Positions 1 through 6,479 of a DNA stretch of 6,479 nucleotides are shown in pieces. The stretch is from Nocardioides sp. (lineage in GTDB: Bacteria; Actinomycetota; Actinomycetes; Propionibacteriales; Nocardioidaceae), in the NCBI GenBank assembly GCA_029264225.1, contig JARICB010000189.1, positions 1 to 6,479 of the forward strand. Reading direction: 5' to 3'. Numbering within the stretch: the first letter of the stretch is position 1; each line of letters begins with the position of its first letter. A model generated the notes under the pieces. That model saw nothing but the letters and a program-made list of their open reading frames with translations. It made no database searches and was not told where the DNA came from. The translations under genes were made by a program, and so were the position numbers.

Positions 1-250
1 TGGCCGCCATCTCGGCTCGGCCCCCCTCCTCGAAAGCGACAGCGGCCTCGCGGCGCTTCTTGGCCTCGCTCGACAAGACGCCGATGATGTCGTCGTCGGT
101 CAGCACGCGCTGCTCCTTGCCGGCCACCTCCGCGTTGGTGATCGCGGTCAGGACCATGCGCAACGTCGATGCTCGCACCACGTCACGGGTCTTCATCGCG
201 GTGGTCAGGTCGGCACGCAGACGGTCCTTCAGAGCGCTCATGGCACTCAT
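1..250 (-). CDS. GatB/YqeY domain-containing protein, N-terminal 83 residues (partial, runs off the left edge)
   Basis: Reading the minus strand from ATG at 250-248 gives an uninterrupted frame of 83 codons to the window edge. It begins MSAMSALKDRLRADLTTAMK and continues through TRDVVRASTLRMVLTAITNAE, a VAGKEQ segment, LTDDDIIGVL and an EAKKRREAAVAFEEGGR stretch. This order (short amphipathic helix, K-x-R-D/E, R-x-x-L helix, acidic turn, KKRRE-A helix) is that of the YqeY family, small helical proteins of about 150 residues related to the C-terminal domain of the GatB amidotransferase subunit. A tRNA-related role is suspected for the family, but its function is not established. Starts at 250 and 241 are both in frame. 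I prefer 250 because AAGG lies 8 bases upstream of it. The gene diverges from the metallophosphoesterase with 17 bases between starts. The C-terminal half is outside the window. Confidence 0.88.
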   Translation of the reverse strand, partial: MSAMSALKDRLRADLTTAMKTRDVVRASTLRMVLTAITNAEVAGKEQRVLTDDDIIGVLSSEAKKRREAAVAFEEGGRAEMAA

Positions 251-267
251 TGTGGCAGCCTTGGCGA

Positions 268-1212
268 ATGCCTTCTTCCGTCTTCGTGCGTCGTTCCCTC
301 GGTGCGAGCGTCGGGGGCGGCCTGTTGCTGGCGTCGTACGCCGCCTGGGAGGCCCGCCAATACACGCTGCGCGAGGTGAGCATCCCGATCCTGCCCGCCG
401 GTCACGCCGAGTTGCGGGTGCTGCACCTCAGCGACATCCATATGGCCCCCGACCAGCGCGTCAAGCAGGAGTGGCTGCGTGGTCTGGCCGAACTCGAGCC
501 CGATCTGGTGATCGACACCGGTGACAATCTCTCCCACCAGCGCTCCGTGCCGTTCGTGCTCGATTCGCTCGGCCCGCTGCTGGATCGGCCGGGGGTCTCG
601 GTGTTCGGCTCCAACGACTACTACGCGCCGGGGTGGCGCAATCCGCTGCGCTACCTGCTGCCCGACACCGGTCAGCGCAACGTCCACACCCCGCAGCTGC
701 CGTGGCGCGACCTCAAGGCACGCTTCACCGACGCCGGGTGGCTGCACCTGTGCAACGAACGCGGTCGCCTCACCATCGGTGACACCACCTTCACCTTCGC
801 CGGGGTCGACGACCCGCACCTGTCCTACGACGACCTCGACGCCGTGGCGGGGCCGGCCGATCCGAGTGCCGACGTGCGGCTGGGCATCGCCCACGCGCCC
901 TACCTGCGGGTGCTGGACCAGTACGCCGCCGACGGCTACGACGCCATCATCGCCGGCCACACCCATGGGGGGCAGGTCTGTTTGCCCGGGTACGGCGCCC
1001 TGACCACCAACTGCGACCTCGACTCGGCCCGCGCCAAGGGCCTGCACCGGCACCCGGCCGACTCTGTTCCCGGCGATCCGGGCTCGGCCTGGCTGCACGT
1101 CTCGGCCGGGTTGGGGACCAATCCCTACATCCGGTTCCGGGTCGCCTGCCGCCCCGAGGCCACCCTGATCACGCTGACGCCGCGATCATCGGCGAGCGCC
1201 TCGACGGCCTAG
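268..1212 (+). CDS. Membrane-anchored metallophosphoesterase (YkuE-like, calcineurin superfamily)
   Basis: This is a 314-residue protein of the calcineurin-like metallophosphoesterase fold, expected to hydrolyse phosphoester bonds at a two-metal centre; the substrate is unknown. Residues about 10-26 form a short hydrophobic segment, probably an N-terminal membrane anchor or uncleaved signal. Visible metal-site motifs, in order, are HLSDIH (D56, H58), DTGDN (G85-D86-N87), GSND at 114-117, AHAP (H209) and GHTHGGQ (H231, H233). The GSND block sits where most members have GNHD or GNHE, so two usual active-site residues look replaced. The end is TAG. The frame is open back to 169, but that extension would read across the divergent gene's coding region and is not protein-like. 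ATG at 268 leads straight into the hydrophobic segment. No clear Shine-Dalgarno precedes it. From memory, similar actinobacterial proteins lie beside YqeY and cell-wall synthesis genes. Family call is sure; function is not. Confidence 0.9.
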   Translation: MPSSVFVRRSLGASVGGGLLLASYAAWEARQYTLREVSIPILPAGHAELRVLHLSDIHMAPDQRVKQEWLRGLAELEPDLVIDTGDNLSHQRSVPFVLDSLGPLLDRPGVSVFGSNDYYAPGWRNPLRYLLPDTGQRNVHTPQLPWRDLKARFTDAGWLHLCNERGRLTIGDTTFTFAGVDDPHLSYDDLDAVAGPADPSADVRLGIAHAPYLRVLDQYAADGYDAIIAGHTHGGQVCLPGYGALTTNCDLDSARAKGLHRHPADSVPGDPGSAWLHVSAGLGTNPYIRFRVACRPEATLITLTPRSSASASTA

Positions 1213-1213
1213 T

Positions 1214-1236
1214 CAGGCCCGATTTTCGGGGGCCTG
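1214..1236 (+). terminator. Hairpin just after the metallophosphoesterase stop codon, possible terminator
   Basis: CAGGCCC at 1214-1220 pairs exactly with GGGCCTG at 1230-1236 around a 9-base loop (GATTTTCGG). It starts one base after the stop codon. There is no T-run after it, so it would be a tail-less stem of a type often proposed in high-GC actinobacteria. The stem is seen in the sequence; termination is inferred. Confidence 0.45.
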
Positions 1237-1246
1237 CCGGCTCGGG

Positions 1247-1252
1247 TATGCT
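1247..1252 (+). promoter_or_regulatory. Candidate -10 element for the tRNA-Pro gene
   Basis: TATGCT fits the TANNNT pattern of a housekeeping sigma -10 box. It lies 39 bases before the tRNA 5' end, which would allow a short leader removed by RNase P. No convincing -35 hexamer is present 16-18 bases upstream (TTTCGG is the best available). Weak evidence; placed mainly because the tRNA needs a promoter in this gap. Confidence 0.3.
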
Positions 1253-1291
1253 CGGCGTGCTTCGCAGCCGCTAGCCGGTTGTCAGGCGGAT

Positions 1292-1368
1292 CGGGCTGTG
1301 GCGCAGCTTGGTAGCGCGCCTCGTTCGGGACGAGGAGGCCGCAGGTTCAAATCCTGTCAGCCCGACCA
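1292..1368 (+). tRNA. tRNA-Pro, anticodon CGG, with encoded CCA
   Basis: A full cloverleaf can be folded by eye. The acceptor stem CGGGCTG (1292-1298) pairs perfectly with CAGCCCG (1358-1364), followed by discriminator A1365 and encoded CCA (1366-1368). The D stem is GCGC/GCGC (1301-1304 with 1314-1317), the D loop containing GG. The anticodon stem CCTCG/CGAGG (1319-1323 with 1331-1335) closes a 7-base loop TTCGGGA, giving anticodon CGG at 1326-1328, which reads the proline codon CCG. G37 follows the anticodon, as expected for proline tRNAs. The T stem GCAGG/CCTGT (one G-U pair) closes the loop TTCAAAT. CCG is likely to be a much-used proline codon in a genome this GC-rich. The gene lies alone between the phosphoesterase and the ABC genes. 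Confidence 0.97.
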
Positions 1369-1372
1369 AGTG

Positions 1373-1386
1373 ATCTCGCAAGAGAT
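1373..1386 (+). other. Small hairpin with a GCAA tetraloop in the tRNA 3' trailer
   Basis: ATCTC (1373-1377) and GAGAT (1382-1386) form a perfect 5-bp stem closed by GCAA, a GNRA-type tetraloop. It begins four bases after the tRNA CCA and ends two bases before the terminator stem. It may protect or direct processing of the tRNA 3' trailer. The fold is directly visible; the role is a guess. Confidence 0.5.
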
Positions 1387-1388
1387 GG

Positions 1389-1430
1389 GAAAGATCCGAA
1401 TCCTCAGCGGGGGTTCGGATCTTTCGCTTT
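1389..1430 (+). terminator. Intrinsic-type terminator of the tRNA-Pro gene
   Basis: GAAAGATCCGAA (1389-1400) and TTCGGATCTTTC (1414-1425) are exact reverse complements. The pairing can continue inward with T-G, C-G, C-G and T-G pairs to leave a 5-base loop (CAGCG), a stem of up to 16 bp. It is followed by GCTTTTCGC, a short T-tract at 1427-1431. Position and strength suit termination after the tRNA. Some read-through could feed the ABC genes, whose start is only 47 bases further on and for which no separate promoter is obvious. Confidence 0.8.
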
Positions 1431-1467
1431 TCGCAGTATCCGTGCCTGCTCCCTCGTGCCCCCCTCT

Positions 1468-1473
1468 GGAGGA
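1468..1473 (+). promoter_or_regulatory. Shine-Dalgarno site deciding the start of the first ABC gene
   Basis: GGAGGA is the only strong ribosome-binding match upstream of the gene and it lies inside the longer reading frame, so it argues against the GTG at 1456. The spacing to GTG 1477 is short (3 bases after GGAGGA, 4 after GGAGG), which may lower initiation, but no other start codon lies within range downstream. Confidence 0.55.
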
Positions 1474-1476
1474 TCT

Positions 1477-3174
1477 GTGTCTGACCACGCGCCCGCCAGC
1501 CCGGGTGCGCTCCTGTGGCGGACCCTCATCCGCAGCCGTCGCGCGCTGGTCGGCTCGGTCTCGCTGATCACCTTGTGGCAGGTCTGCGAGCTCATGGTGC
1601 CCGTACTCATCGGGGTGATCATCGACCGTGCGGTGGCGACGGGTGACGGAGCCGCGCTCGCCCGGTGGGCCGTCGTGCTGATCGTCCACTTCGCGGTGCT
1701 GAGCACGGCCTACCGGCTGGGGTCGCGGATCGGCTTCACGGCTGTGCAGAAGGAGAGTCACCGACTCCGTACGGAGGTCTCGGCACACGTACTGCACGTG
1801 CGAGGTGCGCGCACCACTCAACTGCCAGGCGACATCCTCACGGTGGCGACCTCCGACGCCGAGATGGCCAGCATCGTGGTGCGGCAGGTCACCTTGACTG
1901 CCGCCGCGGTCCTCGGTCTGGCCGTCAGCGCGCTGGTGCTCGCCACCATCGACCTGACCTTGGCGGTGGTGGTCATGGTGGGCGTGCCCGTCGTCCTGCT
2001 CGTGACCCACGTGCTCTCGCCTGCGTTGGCCCGGCGCAGCGAGTTACGCCAGATCAGCATCGGGCGTGCCACCGGAATCGCCACCGACCTCGTGGCCGGG
2101 ATCCGACCGCTCAAGGGCATCGGCGCCGAGGGCACAGCCACTGCTCGCTACCGGATCCAAAGCCAGGAGGCGGTACGAACCAGCGTTGCCGCGGCCCGCT
2201 GGGAGGGGTTGCTCTACGGCGTGACACAGACGCTGAGCGGCGCCTTCCTGGCCGTGGTCGCCCTGCTGGCCGGCACCCGCGCCCTGGAGGGCAGCATCGG
2301 TATCGGTGAGCTGGTGGCCGTGGTCGGGCTCGCCCAATTCATCGCCGAGCCGATGGCCCTGCTGGCCCACCTCGTGGCTCAGGTAGCGCAATCGCGCGCC
2401 TCCGCAGGCCGGATCGTGGCCTTCCTGGCCACCCCGCGCCTGGTCGAGACCGGAGATCGCTCGGTGGGCACCGGTGGGCGCGACCTGGATGGTGTCAGTC
2501 ATGGCCCGCGGCGCCCGATCTCCATCACGGCCGGACCGGGACAACTGGTAGGTGTGGTTGCCGAAGACCCGGCCGACGCCGCCGCGCTGATGACGCTGCT
2601 CCGCGGTGAGGCACGGGCCACGACCGGGACCGTGCATCTGGGTGGCAGCGAGGTCTGCGAGATTCGCACCGAGGACGCTCGCGGCCACCTCTTGGTGGTA
2701 GACCACCACATCGATCTCTTCGAAGGCACACTGCGCAGCAACATCGACCCGGCCGGCGTCCTCTCCCCCGACCGCTGGCAGTCCGTGCTCGACGCATCGG
2801 CCGCCGTGGACATCGTGACCGCTTCCGAGTGCGTGCTGGACGAGCCCGTCTCGGTCAACGCCACCACCTTCTCGGGGGGCCAGCGGCAACGCATCGGGTT
2901 GGCCCGCGCCCTCGCCGCCGACCCCCCGGTCCTGGTGCTCCACGACCCCACCACCGCCGTGGACGCCGTCACGGAACATCGGATCGCGGCCGGGGTGCAC
3001 GCCATCCGCCACGGTGATCGAGACGACCGCACGACGCTGGTCCTGACGAGCAGTCCAGCTCTGCTCGCGCTGGCTGATCAGGTGGTGCACCTGCGCCAGG
3101 GCGAGGTCGTTGGCCTCGGCAGCCACCACGCCCTCAGCGAGCACGACAGCTACCGAACGGCGGTGCTGCGATGA
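1477..3174 (+). CDS. ABC exporter half-transporter with a degenerate nucleotide-binding domain (signature-donating subunit)
   Basis: This 565-residue protein has an N-terminal exporter-type membrane domain and a C-terminal ABC domain. Hydrophobic segments lie near residues 24-48, 61-82, 138-157, 159-181, 245-267 and 276-299. The ABC domain starts near 335. Its signature, FSGGQRQR at 465-472, and its D-loop (AVD, 494-496) are intact. The other catalytic elements are not. The Walker A position reads GVVAEDPADAAAL (359-371) with no P-loop Lys or Ser/Thr. The Q-loop reads VVDHHIDLF (His for Gln). Walker B ends in H489-D490 instead of Asp-Glu. The switch histidine is replaced (TSS at 524-526). The A-loop aromatic and several residues before Walker A are missing. 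It should not bind ATP on its own Walker face but can complete its partner's site. Start: GTG at 1477 follows GGAGGA (1468-1473) at only 3 bases; GTG at 1456 is the in-frame alternative. The stop overlaps the next gene (ATGA). Cargo unknown. Confidence 0.9.
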   Translation: MSDHAPASPGALLWRTLIRSRRALVGSVSLITLWQVCELMVPVLIGVIIDRAVATGDGAALARWAVVLIVHFAVLSTAYRLGSRIGFTAVQKESHRLRTEVSAHVLHVRGARTTQLPGDILTVATSDAEMASIVVRQVTLTAAAVLGLAVSALVLATIDLTLAVVVMVGVPVVLLVTHVLSPALARRSELRQISIGRATGIATDLVAGIRPLKGIGAEGTATARYRIQSQEAVRTSVAAARWEGLLYGVTQTLSGAFLAVVALLAGTRALEGSIGIGELVAVVGLAQFIAEPMALLAHLVAQVAQSRASAGRIVAFLATPRLVETGDRSVGTGGRDLDGVSHGPRRPISITAGPGQLVGVVAEDPADAAALMTLLRGEARATTGTVHLGGSEVCEIRTEDARGHLLVVDHHIDLFEGTLRSNIDPAGVLSPDRWQSVLDASAAVDIVTASECVLDEPVSVNATTFSGGQRQRIGLARALAADPPVLVLHDPTTAVDAVTEHRIAAGVHAIRHGDRDDRTTLVLTSSPALLALADQVVHLRQGEVVGLGSHHALSEHDSYRTAVLR

Positions 3175-4913
3175 CCACGCTGCTTCCGGTCGCGGGCGCC
3201 CCCGAGTCGTGGCGGCTGGCGCGCACCCTGCTGCTGCGACGCCGAGGAGCACTGGCGGCGTGCTGTGCGACGTATGCCCTGACCGGATTGGCCGGTCTGA
3301 TCGCGCCCTGGTGGCTCGGGCGGATCGTCGACCTCGTGCGCGAGGGCGGGTCCCGCTCCGAAATGGTCGTGGCCTCGTCCTGGATCCTCGGTGCCGCTGT
3401 GGTGATCGGGATTACGACCTGGGCATCGATCGCACTCACCGCGCTGGTCACTGAGCCGGCCCTTGCCGAACTGCGAGAGCACGTGCTCGAACGAGCGCTG
3501 CACCTCGACCTCTCCGTCGTGGAGGCCGCCGGGCAGGGAGACCTGCTTTCCCGGGTCGGCGACGACGTCCGCCTCATCGCCCAGTCACTGACGCAGGTGC
3601 TGCCCCAGCTGATCAACTCGGTGGTGGCGATCGCCTTCACTGCTGCGGGCCTCTTCGCCCTCGACTGGCGGCTGGGACTGGCCGGCCTCGGGGCGTTCCC
3701 GGCCTACGCGTTGGCGCTGCGCTGGTATCTGCCGCGTTCGGGTCCCTACTACCGGCGCGAGCGCGAGGCCAACGGCGAACGGGCAGAGGCCCTCCTGACC
3801 GGCATTCACGGGAGCCGGACGCTGCGCGCTTTCGGCATTGCCCAGGCCCAGCAGGAGCGGGTCGACGATGCCTCGTGGAATTCGGCACGGATCTCGATCG
3901 ACGTCTACGCCATGTTCACCCGGTTCGGCGCCCGCATCAACCGCGGAGAGCTGATCGGTCTCCTGCTCCTGGTCGGTGTCGGCTTCCAACTGGTCCGCAC
4001 CGATGCCACCAGCGTCGGCGCCGTGACGACGGCGGCACTGTTGTTCCACCGATTGTTCAACCCGATCGGGGCAGTTCTGTATCTCTTCGACGAGGCCCAG
4101 TCGGCGGGTGCTTCACTGACTCGGCTGGTCGGCCTGGCCCGGGCACCGATCCGCGAACGGCAGCAGTGCGACGACCTCGCACCTGCCGACTCCGGCCTGA
4201 GCGTCCGCTCGCTCCACCACGAATACGCCGCAGGGCGAGCCGCGGTGGCCGATGTCTCGTTGACCGTGCGGCCCGGCGAACGGCTGGCCATCGTGGGGGC
4301 GTCGGGTGCCGGCAAGACCACGCTCGGTGCGGTGGTCGCCGGCCAGCTCGTGCCGACCCGCGGAGAGGTGCTGCTCGGCGGCGTACCGCTGCTGAGGGCG
4401 ACGCCGGGCGCACGCCCCACGGTCGCCCTGGTGACCCAGGAGGTGCACGTCTTCAGCGGCAGCGTCCGGGACAACCTCACGTTGGCTGCGCCGGCGGCGA
4501 CGGACGCCGACGTCGAAGCCGCACTGCGCGTCACCGGCGCCTGGGGCTGGGTGCAGGCGCTCACCGCTGGCGTGGACGCCGCCGTCGGGGACGGCGCCAC
4601 GCCTCTCACCACGGCGCAGGCACAGCAACTCGCCCTGGCCCGGGTGGTGCTCGCCGACCCGGTGCTCGTGGTCCTCGACGAGGCGACCGCAGAAGCCGGC
4701 TCAGCGGGCGCACGTGACCTGGAGCAGGCAGCGACCGCCGCCACGACCGGTCGCACGTCGCTGACCATCGCGCACCGCCTGACCCAGGCGCGCACCGCCG
4801 ACCGGATCGTGGTGATGGACGCCGGGCGCGTGGTCGAGCAGGGCACCCACGACGAGCTGGTCGCCGCCGGCGGCAGCTATGCGACCCTGTGGGCGGCCTG
4901 GTCGACGCTCTGA
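3171..4913 (+). CDS. ABC exporter half-transporter with a catalytically complete ATP-binding face (partner subunit)
   Basis: This 580-residue half-transporter has membrane segments near residues 27-52, 66-92, 142-163, 165-184, 255-275 and 283-304. The exporter motif GDLLSRVGDDV lies in the cytoplasmic extension at 123-133. Its ABC domain (about 342-580) has an A-loop tyrosine (Y352), Walker A GASGAGKTT (376-384, Lys382), Q-loop Q423 in VTQE, Walker B VLVVLDE (D503, catalytic E504) and switch H535 in IAHR. The signature is degenerate: LTTAQAQQ (479-486) replaces LSGGQRQR. The D-loop is also altered (AEAG at 507-510, Gly for Asp). These losses mirror those of the upstream subunit, so the two should form an obligate heterodimer with one working ATP site, exporting an unknown cargo across the cytoplasmic membrane. 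The ATG overlaps the upstream stop as ATGA. No strong Shine-Dalgarno precedes it, so translational coupling is likely. Confidence 0.92.
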   Translation: MTTLLPVAGAPESWRLARTLLLRRRGALAACCATYALTGLAGLIAPWWLGRIVDLVREGGSRSEMVVASSWILGAAVVIGITTWASIALTALVTEPALAELREHVLERALHLDLSVVEAAGQGDLLSRVGDDVRLIAQSLTQVLPQLINSVVAIAFTAAGLFALDWRLGLAGLGAFPAYALALRWYLPRSGPYYRREREANGERAEALLTGIHGSRTLRAFGIAQAQQERVDDASWNSARISIDVYAMFTRFGARINRGELIGLLLLVGVGFQLVRTDATSVGAVTTAALLFHRLFNPIGAVLYLFDEAQSAGASLTRLVGLARAPIRERQQCDDLAPADSGLSVRSLHHEYAAGRAAVADVSLTVRPGERLAIVGASGAGKTTLGAVVAGQLVPTRGEVLLGGVPLLRATPGARPTVALVTQEVHVFSGSVRDNLTLAAPAATDADVEAALRVTGAWGWVQALTAGVDAAVGDGATPLTTAQAQQLALARVVLADPVLVVLDEATAEAGSAGARDLEQAATAATTGRTSLTIAHRLTQARTADRIVVMDAGRVVEQGTHDELVAAGGSYATLWAAWSTL

Positions 4914-4926
4914 CTCGAGTAGTCAG

Positions 4927-4939
4927 CGGTCGGTGACCG
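4927..4939. terminator. Short hairpin between the convergent ABC and asd genes, weak terminator candidate
   Basis: CGGTC (4927-4931) and GACCG (4935-4939) form a 5-bp stem with a 3-base loop in the middle of the 35-base convergent gap. There is no T-run on either strand. It is the only structure in the gap, so it is recorded, but it is too small to be a convincing terminator. Confidence 0.25.
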
Positions 4940-4948
4940 GGGAGCGTC

Positions 4949-6479
<1,531 letters not shown>

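Noticed and set aside
169..267. N-terminal extension of the phosphoesterase to an upstream ATG
   Set aside because: The added 33 residues (rich in Arg, Ser, His and Trp) are the antisense of the YqeY-family coding region and not protein-like. The anchor segment starts naturally at 268.
247..1098. Minus-strand open frame of 283 codons opposite the phosphoesterase
   Set aside because: Antisense shadow of a gene with all its family motifs; composition is valine- and glycine-rich without any domain.
1345..1368. Possible phage or island attachment site at the tRNA 3' end
   Set aside because: I found no second copy of the tRNA 3' end and no integrase in the window.
1434..1440. Possible -10 box (around GTATCC) for the ABC operon
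   Set aside because: Poor match and no -35 partner; it would overlap the terminator region, so not supported as a feature.
1298..1567. Plus-strand 89-codon open frame starting inside the tRNA
   Set aside because: Its first codons are the translated tRNA-Pro body. It then crosses the terminator and runs into the ABC gene in another frame. This is a well-known false call over proline tRNAs.
2044..3252. Long minus-strand open frame (402 codons) opposite the ABC genes
   Set aside because: It lies antisense to clearly conserved ABC domains; high GC content suppresses stop codons. The product is Gly/Ala/Arg-rich with no recognisable motif.
3905..4846. Minus-strand open frame of 313 codons opposite the second ABC gene
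   Set aside because: Ser/Thr/Ala/Arg-rich shadow without motifs, covering the Walker A to Walker B region of the real gene.

Overview
The window is about two-thirds G+C and every real gene ends most codons in G or C. Together with the protein families present (actinobacterial-type YqeY, a YkuE-like metallophosphoesterase, and a lysC-asd pair), this points to a high-GC actinobacterium. The resemblance is closest to Nocardioidaceae or related orders, but that is from memory of family members and was not searched.

Layout. Positions 1-250 (minus) hold the N-terminal half of a GatB/YqeY-family protein that runs off the left edge. Diverging from it, with only 17 bases between the two start codons, is a membrane-anchored metallophosphoesterase (268-1212, plus). 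A hairpin follows its stop codon, then a complete tRNA-Pro(CGG) gene with encoded CCA (1292-1368), a small GCAA-loop hairpin and a strong stem-loop terminator (about 1389-1430). Next come two overlapping plus-strand genes (1477-3174 and 3171-4913, ATGA overlap) encoding the halves of a heterodimeric ABC exporter. Thirty-five bases further on, convergent on the minus strand, lie aspartate-semialdehyde dehydrogenase (asd, 4949-6010) and, overlapping it by ATGA, the C-terminal part of aspartokinase (6007-6479), which runs off the right edge.

How the genes work together. Aspartokinase and Asd catalyse the first two steps of the aspartate pathway (aspartate to aspartyl phosphate to aspartate semialdehyde), which leads to lysine, diaminopimelate, threonine and methionine. 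They are translationally coupled. The two ABC half-transporters have complementary losses. The first has lost the Walker A, Q-loop, Walker B and H-loop residues but keeps an intact signature (FSGGQ). The second keeps all of those nucleotide-handling motifs but has a broken signature (LTTAQ) and D-loop. The dimer should therefore have one complete ATP site and one site degenerate on both faces. This is the most notable feature of the window; its cargo cannot be read from the sequence. The remaining genes are housekeeping in character. I see no CRISPR array, insertion sequence, integrase or phage gene.
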